A stretch of DNA of 64,000 nt from CAWDBV01 sp963800705 (GTDB taxonomy: Bacteria > Actinomycetota > Thermoleophilia > Solirubrobacterales > 70-9), in assembly GCA_963800705.1 (NCBI GenBank), contig CAWDBV010000005.1:248001-312000 (forward strand), given 5' to 3'. A model generated the notes under the pieces. The model made no database searches. It saw only the letters and a list, made by a program, of their open reading frames with translations, and was not told the origin of the DNA. Position 1 is the stretch's first letter; each line of letters begins with the position of its first letter. Positions 24,573 through 33,024 of this stretch are shown one piece after another. The position numbers were made by a program, and so were the translations under genes.

Positions 24573-25469
24573 ATGTGTCGCGTGAACGAACGCGCCACAT
24601 TCAGAGTCAAGACCGGCCTCGCCGAGATGCTGAAGGGCGGGGTGATCATGGACGTCACCAACGCCGAGCAGGCTCAGATCGCCTTCGAGGCGGGGGCCAA
24701 CGCCGTGATGGCGCTCGAGCGGGTCCCGGCCGATATCCGCGCCGAGGGCGGCGTGGCGCGGATGGCGAGCACGAAGGTGATCCGCGAGATCCAGGAAGCG
24801 GTCTCGATCCCCGTGATGGCGAAGGCGAGGATCGGCCACTTCGCCGAGGCGCAGGTGCTGCAGGCGCTCGAGGTCGACTTCATCGACGAGTCCGAGGTGC
24901 TGACCCCGGCCGACGAGGCAAACCACATCGACAAGCTCGCCTTCGAGATCCCGTTCGTCTGCGGCGCGACCAACCTCGGCGAGGCGCTGCGCCGGATCGG
25001 CGAGGGCGCGGCGATGATCCGCTCCAAGGGCGAGGCCGGCACCGGCAACGTCGTCGAAGCGGTCCGCCATATGCGCGAGATCACCGACGGGATCAAGAAG
25101 CTTTCCTCGCTGCGGCCCGAGCAGATCTCCAGCGCCGCGAAGGAGCACTCGGCGCCGGTCGAGGTCGTGCGCGAGGTCGCCGAGCGCGGCTCGCTTCCCG
25201 TTCCACTCTTCTGCGCCGGCGGGATCGCGACCCCGGCCGACGCCGCGTTGATGATGCAGCTCGGCGCCGAGGGCAACTTCGTCGGCTCGGGCATCTTCAA
25301 GAGCGAGGACCCGCCGCTGCGCGCGAAGGCGATCGTCGAGGCGACGACCCACTTCGAGGACCCCGAGCGCGTCGCCGCGGCCTGCGAGGCGCTCGGCGAG
25401 CCGATGGCGGGGCTCGAGATCGAGCAGCTCGCCGCCGACGGCGGGCTGCTGCAGGGCCGCGGCTCTTGA
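24573..25469 (+). CDS. pdxS: Pyridoxal 5'-phosphate synthase lyase subunit PdxS
   Basis: TIM-barrel subunit of the glutamine-dependent PLP synthase, joining ribose 5-phosphate, glyceraldehyde 3-phosphate and ammonia. FRVKTGLAEMLKGGVIMDVTNAEQA, the catalytic Lys regions VIMDV, MAKARIGHF and GTGNVVEAVRHMR are near-invariant. About 298 residues, normal. GTG 24582 (MNERATFR) is an alternative start and would sit at the first transcribed base of a promoter-like TTCAAG-17-TAGTAT. It forms a 12+12-mer with PdxT encoded immediately downstream (overlap TTGA). Confidence 0.97.
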   Translation: MCRVNERATFRVKTGLAEMLKGGVIMDVTNAEQAQIAFEAGANAVMALERVPADIRAEGGVARMASTKVIREIQEAVSIPVMAKARIGHFAEAQVLQALEVDFIDESEVLTPADEANHIDKLAFEIPFVCGATNLGEALRRIGEGAAMIRSKGEAGTGNVVEAVRHMREITDGIKKLSSLRPEQISSAAKEHSAPVEVVREVAERGSLPVPLFCAGGIATPADAALMMQLGAEGNFVGSGIFKSEDPPLRAKAIVEATTHFEDPERVAAACEALGEPMAGLEIEQLAADGGLLQGRGS

Positions 25470-26071
25470 ACGTCGGAGTCCTCGCGATCCAGGGCGACTT
25501 CGCGGCCCACGCGGCGATGCTGCGCGGGCTAGGCGCCACCCCGGTCGAGGTGAAGACTGTCGACCGGATCGAAGGACTCGACGGGCTCGTGATTCCCGGC
25601 GGAGAGTCGACGACGATCATGAAGGGGATCGAGGGCGAGCTGGCGGAGGCGATCCGCGCGCACCACGCCGCCGGGCGCCCGCTGCTCGGCTCCTGCGCGG
25701 GGATGATCGTCGCCGACGCCGCTCACCTCGGGCTCGCCGACTATCGCTGCCGCCGCAACGCCTTCGGGCGCCAGCTGGCGAGCTTTGAGACCGACCTGCG
25801 GATCGAGGGGATCGGCGAGGAGACGCTGCGCGCCGTGTTCATCCGCGCTCCCTGGGTCGATGAGCACGGCCCCGAGGTCGAGGTCCTGGCCTCCCACGGG
25901 GGCCACCCGGTCGCGGTTCGCGACGCCAACCTGCTCGCGGTCGCTTTCCACCCAGAGCTGACCGACGACAGCCGCGTGCACGCTCTCTTCATGGCGATGT
26001 GTACTACGGCAGAAGGTGAAGGCTCCCTAGCCCGGCACCCCCGGACGCGGAGCGGAGGAGGTGGCCGGTGA
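25466..26071 (+). CDS. pdxT: PLP synthase glutaminase subunit PdxT with repeat-encoded tail
   Basis: Class I glutamine amidotransferase that hydrolyses glutamine and channels ammonia to PdxS. It starts at TTG overlapping the pdxS stop and opens NVGVLAIQGDFAAHAAML. GGEST, the nucleophile Cys in GSCAGMI, and His-Glu in FHPEL are present. The family normally ends shortly after VHALFMAM. Here about 20 extra residues (CTTAEGEGSLARHPRTRSGG) follow, the last part encoded by dispersed hairpin repeat copy 3. Confidence 0.95.
   Translation: MNVGVLAIQGDFAAHAAMLRGLGATPVEVKTVDRIEGLDGLVIPGGESTTIMKGIEGELAEAIRAHHAAGRPLLGSCAGMIVADAAHLGLADYRCRRNAFGRQLASFETDLRIEGIGEETLRAVFIRAPWVDEHGPEVEVLASHGGHPVAVRDANLLAVAFHPELTDDSRVHALFMAMCTTAEGEGSLARHPRTRSGGGGR
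26033..26067. repeat. Dispersed hairpin repeat, copy 3
   Basis: Outer arms CGGCAC and GTGGCCG pair with one bulged base, and the core CCCCGGACGCGGAGCGGAGGAGG matches the 10 kb copy with one substitution. It encodes the C-terminal end of PdxT, and its GGAGGAGG supplies the SD for the next gene (ATG 26072). Confidence 0.75.
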
Positions 26072-27175
26072 ATGAGAGATCCCCGCGTTGAAAACCTCGC
26101 AAAGATTCTCGTCGAGCACTCGGCCCAAGTTAAGGAAGGGGATCTCTGCACCATCGAGGGCGAGTCCGCCGCCGAGCCGCTGCTGCTGGCGATCTACGAG
26201 CAGGTGCTGAAGGCCGGCGGCCACCCGATCTTCAACATGGCCGGCCAGGGGCAATCGGCGATTTACTTCGCGCACGCCTCCGAGAAGCAGCTCGAGTGGA
26301 TCTCGCCGGTCGCCGAGTGGGCGGTCGAGAACGCGGACGTCCGCTTCGCGGTCATGGCCTCGACCAACACCCGCGAGCTCTCCCAGGTTCCGCCCGAGCG
26401 CCAGAAGGCGCGCCAGGCCGCGACCCAGCATCTGATGAAGAAAGCCATGGAGCGCAGTGCCGCCGGCGAGTACCGCTGGGCGCTGACCTTGTTTCCGACC
26501 GAGGCCTACGCCTCGGAGGCGCGGATGAGCCTCGCCTCCTACGAGGACTTCTACTACGGCGCCTGCCTCGCCGACCAGGACGACCCGGTCGCGGCCTGGA
26601 AAAAGGCATCGGAGGAGACCGAGCGGCTCAAGGACTGGATCGAGGGCCGCAAGGAGGTCAAGATCAGCGGGCCCGGAACCGACCTGACGCTCGGGATCGC
26701 CGAGCGCACCTTCATCGCCGCCGACGGCCGCCACAACATGCCCGACGGAGAGTTCTTCACGGGCCCGATCGAGGACTCGGCCGAGGGTGAGGTGACCTTC
26801 CATCTGCCCGCGACCTACGCCGGCCGCGAGGTCGCCGGCGTTCGCTTCCGCTTCGAGGGCGGGAAGGTGGTCGACGCCTCAGCCGAGCGCGGCGAGGAGT
26901 TCCTGATCGAGATGCTCGACACGGACGAGGGGGCGCGGCGGCTCGGCGAGCTCGGGATCGGCACCAACTACGGGATCGAGAAGGGGACGGGGGAGATCCT
27001 GCTCGACGAGAAGATCGGTGGCACCGTCCACCTCGCGGTTGGGCGCTCCTACCCCGAGACCGGCGGCGTCAACGAGTCCGCGATCCACTGGGACATGATC
27101 TGCGACCTGCGAAAGGGCGGCAGGATCGAGGTCGACGGCGAGCTGCTGCAGGAGGACGGCAAGTTCGTCGTCTGA
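26072..27175 (+). CDS. M29-family metallo-aminopeptidase
   Basis: A 367-residue cytoplasmic aminopeptidase of the AmpS/AmpT/PepS type. DPRVENLAKILVEHSAQVKEGDLCTIEG is the usual opening. Metal ligands lie in MPDGEFFTGP (Glu), GTGEILLDEKIGGTVHLAVGRSYPETGG and NESAIHWDMICD (His and Asp near the C-terminus). Length and end (DLRKGGRIEVDGELLQEDGKFV) are typical. It is translated from an SD inside the hairpin repeat, immediately behind pdxT, so co-transcription is expected. Confidence 0.95.
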   Translation: MRDPRVENLAKILVEHSAQVKEGDLCTIEGESAAEPLLLAIYEQVLKAGGHPIFNMAGQGQSAIYFAHASEKQLEWISPVAEWAVENADVRFAVMASTNTRELSQVPPERQKARQAATQHLMKKAMERSAAGEYRWALTLFPTEAYASEARMSLASYEDFYYGACLADQDDPVAAWKKASEETERLKDWIEGRKEVKISGPGTDLTLGIAERTFIAADGRHNMPDGEFFTGPIEDSAEGEVTFHLPATYAGREVAGVRFRFEGGKVVDASAERGEEFLIEMLDTDEGARRLGELGIGTNYGIEKGTGEILLDEKIGGTVHLAVGRSYPETGGVNESAIHWDMICDLRKGGRIEVDGELLQEDGKFVV

Positions 27176-27227
27176 CCGCGGGGCGGGTGCTACGGTGCCG
27201 GTTCGTCGTCCATCGAGGGGGTCCGGC

Positions 27228-28721
27228 ATGATCGGCAGGTCAGGGAGTCGCATCGGGGTGGCGCTGGCCACAGTGCTTTGTTTCTGCGCGCTCAACGCCG
27301 CCAGCGCCTCGGCGGACCGGGTCTTCACCGTCGATAACCCGCTCGACCCCAACGGGGCCGCATGCTTGCCTGACCCGAGTCCGCTGCCCTGCTCGCTGCG
27401 CCAGGCGCTGAGCGCCGCGCGCACCGCCGGTGACGAGCCCGTGATCAAGCTGCCCCCCGGCACCTACACGCTCTCGCTCCCGGAAACCGCAGGGGGGATC
27501 AGCGACAACGCGAACGGCGACCTGGACTGGGCGGATCTCGGTCCCGACGACCTCGCCGATCTCAGAATCGAAGGCGCTGGCTCCTCGCAGACGGTCATCC
27601 AAGGCGTCCCGGGTCTCAACTCCCGGATCTTTCACTTCTTCTCCGCGACCGTCTCGGTCGTGCTCAGCGGCGTGACGCTCACCGGAGGGCATCCGGCGAC
27701 CGGGGCAGCGGATGGACTCGACGGGGGTGCGATCTACTCCGCGATGACGGGTCCGCTCGCCCTCGAGGACGTCCGGATCGTCGACAACAAGACCGTGACC
27801 ATCGCCATCAACGAGGGCGATGGCGGCGGCATTGCCTCGATCAACAACAACCTCTCGCTCAACAACGTCACGCTCAGTGACAACCACTCGTCGGGCTTCG
27901 GCGGCGCGATCGCGATCTACAGCGCGCTCGGCCTCACCCCCACGATGCAGATCACCAACTCGACGATCCGCCGCAACGACACCGAGACCTACCCCGCAGC
28001 AGACGGGCTGGGCGGGGGAGGGATCGCCAACTTCGGTGACGGTGCCGGCGGAGACGCAGATCCCGTGCTGACCGTGACCAACTCGACAATCGACGGGAAT
28101 CGCGCTCTCGGGTTCGGCGGCGGCATAGACACCTTCGGCGGCGCGACGACCAACCTGGCGAGCACGACCGTGACAAGGAACATTGCCAACTCGAATGAGA
28201 TCAGCGGCGAGCTCGGCGGGGGGCTCCAAAACGGCGGCGGCACCTACGGGGTGAGAAACTCGCTGATCTTCGGCAACGCGATAGGCATCGGCGGCAACTC
28301 GAATTGCACCGGGCCGTTCGGGTCCCTCGGGGGGAATGTCGTCGGTGACCTCGATACCTGCAGCGGTTTTTCCGCTCTGCTCGGGGATCTCGAGGTCGCG
28401 GACGCGCTGATCGGCCAGCCTTCGGCCAACGGCGGCCTCACCCAGACCGTCCCGCTGCTGGCAGGAAGCCCGGCGATCGACCACACCTCGAACTGCCCGC
28501 TGACCGACCAGCGTGGCGTCGCGCGACCGCAGGGCGCCGCGTGCGATTCGGGCGCCTTCGAGCTCGTACCGACGCCGCCGGCGCCGGCAGCGACGCCGAC
28601 CGCGCCGCCGCCGGTGGTAGCGCCGCCGACGCCCGCGGGCAAGAAATGCCCGAAGGGCAAGAAGCTGGTCCGCAAGAAGGGCAAGCTCAAGTGCAAGAAG
28701 AAGAAGCGGCGGCGCAAGTAG
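27228..28721 (+). CDS. Secreted parallel beta-helix protein with choice-of-anchor-Q end and Lys/Cys tail
   Basis: About 497 residues, start ATG 27228 (MIGRSGSRIG). The signal peptide ends near NAASASA-DRVF. CSLRQALSAA and LRIEGAGSSQTVIQG open a right-handed beta-helix of imperfect coils (LSGVTLTGG, LEDVRIVDNKT, LNNVTLSDNHSSG, ITNSTIRRN, VTNSTIDGN). The conserved C-terminal unit follows (SPAIDHTSNC, TDQRGVARP, CDSGAFEL), then a Pro/Ala linker and a tail of Lys/Arg with two Cys. Likely cell-surface located; function unknown. Intact relative of the broken gene at 12464. Confidence 0.85.
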   Translation: MIGRSGSRIGVALATVLCFCALNAASASADRVFTVDNPLDPNGAACLPDPSPLPCSLRQALSAARTAGDEPVIKLPPGTYTLSLPETAGGISDNANGDLDWADLGPDDLADLRIEGAGSSQTVIQGVPGLNSRIFHFFSATVSVVLSGVTLTGGHPATGAADGLDGGAIYSAMTGPLALEDVRIVDNKTVTIAINEGDGGGIASINNNLSLNNVTLSDNHSSGFGGAIAIYSALGLTPTMQITNSTIRRNDTETYPAADGLGGGGIANFGDGAGGDADPVLTVTNSTIDGNRALGFGGGIDTFGGATTNLASTTVTRNIANSNEISGELGGGLQNGGGTYGVRNSLIFGNAIGIGGNSNCTGPFGSLGGNVVGDLDTCSGFSALLGDLEVADALIGQPSANGGLTQTVPLLAGSPAIDHTSNCPLTDQRGVARPQGAACDSGAFELVPTPPAPAATPTAPPPVVAPPTPAGKKCPKGKKLVRKKGKLKCKKKKRRRK

Positions 28722-28768
28722 GCGTTGCCAGTCTTCACTGAGCCTTGGGCTGCCTATGATCCGGGGCC

Positions 28769-29524
28769 ATGTCCGGGCACTCGAAGTGGTCCTCGATCAA
28801 GCACAAGAAGGGCGCCGCCGACGCGAAGCGCGGCAAGCTGTTCACGAAGCTGGCGCGCGCGATCACGGTCGCTGCCCGCGACGGCGGCGGTGAGCCCGAT
28901 AACAACCCCGCCCTGGCGGCGGAAGTGCAGCGGGCGCGCGACTTCTCGATGCCGAAGGACAACATCCAGCGCGCGATCGACAAGGGAACAGGGGAGGGCG
29001 ACGACGCCGCCGCGATCGAGCACGCCGTCTATGAGGGCTACGGTCCCGGCGGCGCCGCGATCCTGGTCGAGGCGCTGACCGACAACCGCAACCGCACCGG
29101 AGCCGAGGTCCGCCACGCGTTCGAGAAGCACGGCGGCAGCCTCGGGGAACCGGGCTCGGTTGCCTGGCAGTTCTCCAAGCGCGGGGTGATCCTCGTCGAC
29201 GGGGAGCGCTACACCGACGAGGACTTGATGGTGGCGATCGACGCCGGGGCCGAGGACGTGGTCGTCGACGGCGATGTGCTCAAGGTCGTCACGAGTGCCG
29301 GGAACCTCACCGCCGTCCGCGCCGCTCTCGAGTCATCCCAGGTCGAAGTCTCCTCGGCGGAGCTGTCGATGGAGCCGAAGAGCGTCGTCGAGGTGCCCGA
29401 GGACCAGGCCGCCTCGCTGCTGCGGCTCATGGACTCGCTCGAAGACCAGGACGAAGTCAATTCGGTGCACGCCAACTTCGACATTTCTGATGAGGTTCTC
29501 GAGCGCTCCGCTGCCGCCGGCTGA
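28769..29524 (+). CDS. YebC/PmpR (TACO1-like) family protein
   Basis: A 251-residue protein with the invariant opening SGHSKWSSIKHKKGAADAKRGKLFTKLARAITVAAR and the middle motif ALTDNRNRTGAEVRHAFEKHGG. The family was annotated as a transcriptional regulator and is now linked to relief of ribosome stalling at proline-rich stretches. Adjacent Holliday-junction genes (ruvCAB) are the common neighbourhood. All three domains are present. No preceding long gap; its own promoter is not obvious. Confidence 0.95.
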   Translation: MSGHSKWSSIKHKKGAADAKRGKLFTKLARAITVAARDGGGEPDNNPALAAEVQRARDFSMPKDNIQRAIDKGTGEGDDAAAIEHAVYEGYGPGGAAILVEALTDNRNRTGAEVRHAFEKHGGSLGEPGSVAWQFSKRGVILVDGERYTDEDLMVAIDAGAEDVVVDGDVLKVVTSAGNLTAVRAALESSQVEVSSAELSMEPKSVVEVPEDQAASLLRLMDSLEDQDEVNSVHANFDISDEVLERSAAAG

Positions 29525-29725
29525 CCCCTAGCAGGGCGCCGATATTCCGAGGCCGAACCGGGTATAGGCCGTGCGAATGCTGCCTTTCAGGCCCGAATCC
29601 GCCGCACGACAGCAACTTTCGGATTGTGTAAGGGTTTCGAGCCTGAGCAAGGAGGCGTCAGGCGCCGTTCGAGACTTTCGGGCGACGTCGGGAGCCTACA
29701 ACCACCCACACTAGTGGAGGGATGA

Positions 29726-30469
29726 ATGAAGGTAAGTAAACGAGTATCGATTGGCGCTGTCATGGCCATCGTCGCGCTGTTTGGCGCCACGATGTTCGGC
29801 GGCGTTGCCGATGCCCAGAAGAAGAAGGGCAAGAAGACGAAGAAGGCGAAGCCCGCGACGGCCACCGGTACTGCCGGTGCGGTCCCGAACGGTCCCGCGT
29901 CTACCCTCGTCAATCCGGTTCCGTTCAAGGGGACCGCGAATCTAAGCAGCAAGAAGTTGAAGCGCAAGGTGATCGGTGACGTTGACGTCACCCTCTCGAC
30001 CAGCGGTGTCTCCGGTTCGGCTTCGGCCGTCCAGGGCAACCCGGTGGCCGATCTCAGGGTGAGGATCACTGCCCCGAACGGTACGACCACCGAAATTCTG
30101 AATGGTGGTTCGGGCACCGATAACGTCGCCGGTCTGGGTGTCACCGCTCTGACGCTCAGCGACGACACGCCCACGAAGTTGTGTGGCACACCGCCGCCCA
30201 ACCCGACACCCCCGCCGACGATTCCGCCTCCGCCGCCCTGCGGCGATCCGGATGCGACTCTGGTGGGCCCGAGCTACTCGGGTACGGCGCAGCCAATTGG
30301 TGGCCTCGACCTCCTGGACCTCGGTCCGGCGAGGGGCACCTACACGTTGACCGCCTGGGACACGGACGGGCTTCCCGTCGTGCCGCCGGCGACGACCACG
30401 AGCGACAATGGAACGAACACCATCGTTTCCTGGTCGATCACGGTCACCCCGCTCGCGCCGATTACCTGA
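29726..30469 (+). CDS. Secreted protein with Lys-rich N-terminus and P-domain-like beta fold
   Basis: A 247-residue protein with an SD (GGAGGGA) 6 bases before ATG. The signal peptide ends at GGVADA-QKKK. Mature residues 1-14 are almost all Lys/Gly (QKKKGKKTKKAK). The main domain has DLRVRITAPNGTTTEILN, a Pro-rich loop CGTPPPNPTPPPTIPPPPPC closed by two Cys, and GTYTLTAWDTDG with a final WSITVTP, a pattern like the C-terminal beta-sandwich of proprotein convertases (P domain). No protease domain. Probably surface retained by the Lys patch. The 200-base gap upstream holds no ORF I can support. A strong terminator follows. Confidence 0.75.
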   Translation: MKVSKRVSIGAVMAIVALFGATMFGGVADAQKKKGKKTKKAKPATATGTAGAVPNGPASTLVNPVPFKGTANLSSKKLKRKVIGDVDVTLSTSGVSGSASAVQGNPVADLRVRITAPNGTTTEILNGGSGTDNVAGLGVTALTLSDDTPTKLCGTPPPNPTPPPTIPPPPPCGDPDATLVGPSYSGTAQPIGGLDLLDLGPARGTYTLTAWDTDGLPVVPPATTTSDNGTNTIVSWSITVTPLAPIT

Positions 30470-30495
30470 TCACGGCGTAAGCGAGTTGATTTGAG

Positions 30496-30523
30496 AAAGG
30501 GCCGCCTTCGGGCGGCCCTTTTT
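30496..30523 (+). terminator. Intrinsic terminator after the P-domain-like gene
   Basis: Perfect 11-base stem AAAGGGCCGCC / GGCGGCCCTTT with TTCG tetraloop and a TTTTT run. It separates the secreted-protein gene from ruvC. Confidence 0.93.
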
Positions 30524-30618
30524 CTTGCCCAGAACTTGCCGCAAGCTCCGGGGGTCAAATCCGGCGCCGAAGCAAATTCCGGGGGAGGCATCCGGTGGGC
30601 GAGCAAGAATGGAACGGG

Positions 30619-31119
30619 ATGATCGTTATCGGGGTCGATCCGGGTGCTGCTAACACGGGCTTTGGTGTCGTGCGCACCGCGGGTGAGCGGCTGGTGGCGC
30701 TCGACGGCGGCGTGATCGAGACCCCGCCCAGCGCCCCGGCCGAGGGGCGCCTTGCGCGGCTGCACGCGACGCTCGGCGAGCTGATCGAGTGGCACGAGCC
30801 GAAGGCGATGGCGCTCGAGGACCTCTTCTTCGGCCGCAACGTCGGCTCGGCGATGGCGGTCGGCCAGGCTCGCGGAGTCGCGATGCTCGCCGCCGCCCAG
30901 CACGACCTGCCGTGCTTCGACTACACCCCCCAGGCCGTGAAGAAGGCGGTTTGCGGCTCCGGCGCCGCCGACAAGCGCCAGGTGCAGCAGATGGTCGCCG
31001 GGCTGCTCTCGCTCCCCGAGCCTCCGGCCTCCGACCACGCCGCCGACGCGCTCGCGGTCGCGATCTGCCACGCGGGCGGTGCCGGGATGCGGGAAGCGCT
31101 GGCTTCGGCCGCCGCGTAG
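30619..31119 (+). CDS. ruvC: Holliday junction resolvase RuvC
   Basis: RNase-H-fold endonuclease that cuts Holliday junctions held by RuvAB. Catalytic acids: Asp in VIGVDPGAANTGFG, Glu in MALEDLFFGRN, and the Asp pair in SDHAADALAVA. ATG 30619 starts directly before the first strand (MIVIGVDPG); GTG 30595 would add eight residues. Order ruvC-ruvA-ruvB is the conserved operon. Confidence 0.96.
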   Translation: MIVIGVDPGAANTGFGVVRTAGERLVALDGGVIETPPSAPAEGRLARLHATLGELIEWHEPKAMALEDLFFGRNVGSAMAVGQARGVAMLAAAQHDLPCFDYTPQAVKKAVCGSGAADKRQVQQMVAGLLSLPEPPASDHAADALAVAICHAGGAGMREALASAAA

Positions 31120-31153
31120 AAGGCATCCGGGGCTAGGCGCAGAATTCGAACGC

Positions 31154-31783
31154 ATGATCGCTTCCGTCACGGGCGAGGTGCTGGTGCGCCGGCCCGACTA
31201 CGTCGTCGTCGACGCCTCCGGCGTCGGCTACCGGCTCGCGGTCTCCTCCGAGACCCTGAAGTCGGTCCCCGCGCGCGGCAAGCGCGCCACCCTGCACGCG
31301 CACCTCGTCGCCCGCGATGACGCGCTCAACCTGTTCGGCTTCGCATCCGAGGAGGAGCGCGACCTCTTCCTGCAGCTGATCTCGGTCGGCGGCGTCGGCC
31401 CGAAGGTCGCGCTCTCGGCGTTGTCGGGCGGCCCGGTCCGCGAGCTGTTGAGCGCGATCGCCGCCGGTGACGCGAAGCGCTTCCAGGCCGTCCCCGGGAT
31501 CGGCAAGCGGACCGCCGAGCGGATCATCGTCGAGCTGCGCGAGAAGGTTGCCGGCGAGATCGAGGCCGAGGCAGTTTCTGGCGGCGAGGAGCAGGCGCCG
31601 CGATCGCTCGCCCGCGAGGGCCTGCTCAACCTCGGCTACACGCCGGTCGAGGCCGAGGGGCTGCTCGACCAGGCCGAGGGGGAGACCCCCGAGGAGCTCG
31701 TCCAGTCGGCGCTCCGGCGGGCGGCCGGGGCCGGCAAGTCGAAGCCCTCGAAGGCCTCGAAGACGAAGGCGAAGGCAAAGTGA
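31154..31783 (+). CDS. ruvA: Holliday junction DNA helicase subunit RuvA
   Basis: Junction-binding tetramer subunit. OB-fold MIASVTGEVLVRRPDYVVVDASGVGY, helix-hairpin-helix motifs ISVGGVGPKVAL and VPGIGKRTAERIIVEL, and a C-terminal UBA-like domain LLNLGYTPVEAEGLLD that contacts RuvB. ATG 31154 is chosen; the frame extending upstream overlaps ruvC without support. A Lys/Ser-rich tail (KPSKASKTKAKAK) is extra. The stop overlaps the ruvB GTG. Confidence 0.96.
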   Translation: MIASVTGEVLVRRPDYVVVDASGVGYRLAVSSETLKSVPARGKRATLHAHLVARDDALNLFGFASEEERDLFLQLISVGGVGPKVALSALSGGPVRELLSAIAAGDAKRFQAVPGIGKRTAERIIVELREKVAGEIEAEAVSGGEEQAPRSLAREGLLNLGYTPVEAEGLLDQAEGETPEELVQSALRRAAGAGKSKPSKASKTKAKAK

Positions 31784-32868
31784 CCGCGGACCGCGTTGAG
31801 CCCGGCAAGGGGATCAGGACTCCCAACATCAGCACCCCAGACGTCGACGGTGCCGAGATCCGGATCCAGGACGCGCGCGCCGGTGAAAAGGACGACGCCC
31901 TCGATCGCTCGCTGCGCCCGCCGAAGCTCGATGAGTTCGTGAACCAGGTCCAGGTCACCGACCAGCTCGGGATCTTCATCGAGGCCGCGATCAAGCGGGG
32001 CGAGGCGTTGGACCACGTCCTGCTGGCGGGGCCGCCCGGGCTGGGCAAGACCTCGCTCGCGCACATCATCGCCACCGAGCTCGATGTGCCGATGGTGCAG
32101 ACTGCCGGCCCGGCGCTCGAGCGCAAGGCCGACGTCGCCGCATTCCTGACCTCGCTCGAGCCCGGCACGGTCTTCTTCATCGACGAGATCCACCGCCTCG
32201 GGCGCGCGGTCGAGGAGACGCTCTACCCCGCGATGGAGGACCGCCGGCTGCCGGTCGTGCTCGGCCAGGGGGCGGGGGCGCGGACGGTCACGCTCGACCT
32301 CCCAGACTTCACGCTGATCGGCGCCACGACGCGCACCGGGCTGCTTACGACGCCGCTCCGCGACCGCTTCGGCGTCTGCCACCGGCTCGAGCACTACGAG
32401 CCCGAGGATCTGGCGCAGATCGTCGAACGCTCAGCCGGAATCCTCGGTATCGAGCTGAGCGGCGACGGCAGCACCGCGATCGCGGAGCGCTCGCGGGGCA
32501 CGCCGCGGGTCGCCAACCGGCTGCTGCGCCGGGTTCGCGACTTCGCCGAGGTGCGCGGGACGGGCAGCATCGACCAGCCGATCGCCGCCGAGGCGCTCGA
32601 GATGCTCGAGGTCGACGCCGCCGGGCTCGACCGTCACGACCGCCAGCTGCTCGACACCGTCGCGAAGAAGTTCTCCGGCGGCCCGGTCGGGCTCTCGACG
32701 CTCGCGGTCTCGGTCGGCGAGGAGGAGGACACGATCGAGGATGTCTTCGAGCCCTACCTCCTCCAGCAAGGCTTGATCAAGCGCACTCCCCGCGGACGCG
32801 TCCTCACCGAGCGGGCCTACGAACACCTCGGGCTCCCGGCCCCCGAGAATCATGCGTCCCTCTTCTAG
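31780..32868 (+). CDS. ruvB: Holliday junction branch-migration ATPase RuvB
   Basis: AAA+ motor. LRPPKLDEFVNQVQVTDQL, Walker A GPPGLGKTS (about 84-92), Walker B FFIDEIHRLG, sensor GATTRTGLL, Arg finger region PLRDRFG, and the C-terminal winged helix IKRTPRGRVLTERAYEHLG. 362 residues with an N-terminal extension of about 30 residues. The GTG start overlaps the ruvA stop (GTGA). Confidence 0.97.
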   Translation: MTADRVEPGKGIRTPNISTPDVDGAEIRIQDARAGEKDDALDRSLRPPKLDEFVNQVQVTDQLGIFIEAAIKRGEALDHVLLAGPPGLGKTSLAHIIATELDVPMVQTAGPALERKADVAAFLTSLEPGTVFFIDEIHRLGRAVEETLYPAMEDRRLPVVLGQGAGARTVTLDLPDFTLIGATTRTGLLTTPLRDRFGVCHRLEHYEPEDLAQIVERSAGILGIELSGDGSTAIAERSRGTPRVANRLLRRVRDFAEVRGTGSIDQPIAAEALEMLEVDAAGLDRHDRQLLDTVAKKFSGGPVGLSTLAVSVGEEEDTIEDVFEPYLLQQGLIKRTPRGRVLTERAYEHLGLPAPENHASLF

Positions 32869-33024
32869 ACGCGCACCGGCATAAAACGGCCGGAGACATC
32901 CCAGCGTCGGGAGGGAGCCTCCGGCCAGTTCGTTGTTACCCACTCGCATCGTCTGGGAACACTCCTAAAAAGTCGGTCAATCAGGCGTCTGTACCGCGCA
33001 CGCGCGTCGGCTAGCCTTCCGAAC

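Noticed and set aside
32869..33024. Terminator after ruvB (GGCCGGAG / CTCCGGCC inverted repeat)
   Set aside because: Loop of over 20 bases and no T-run; not supportable as an intrinsic terminator.
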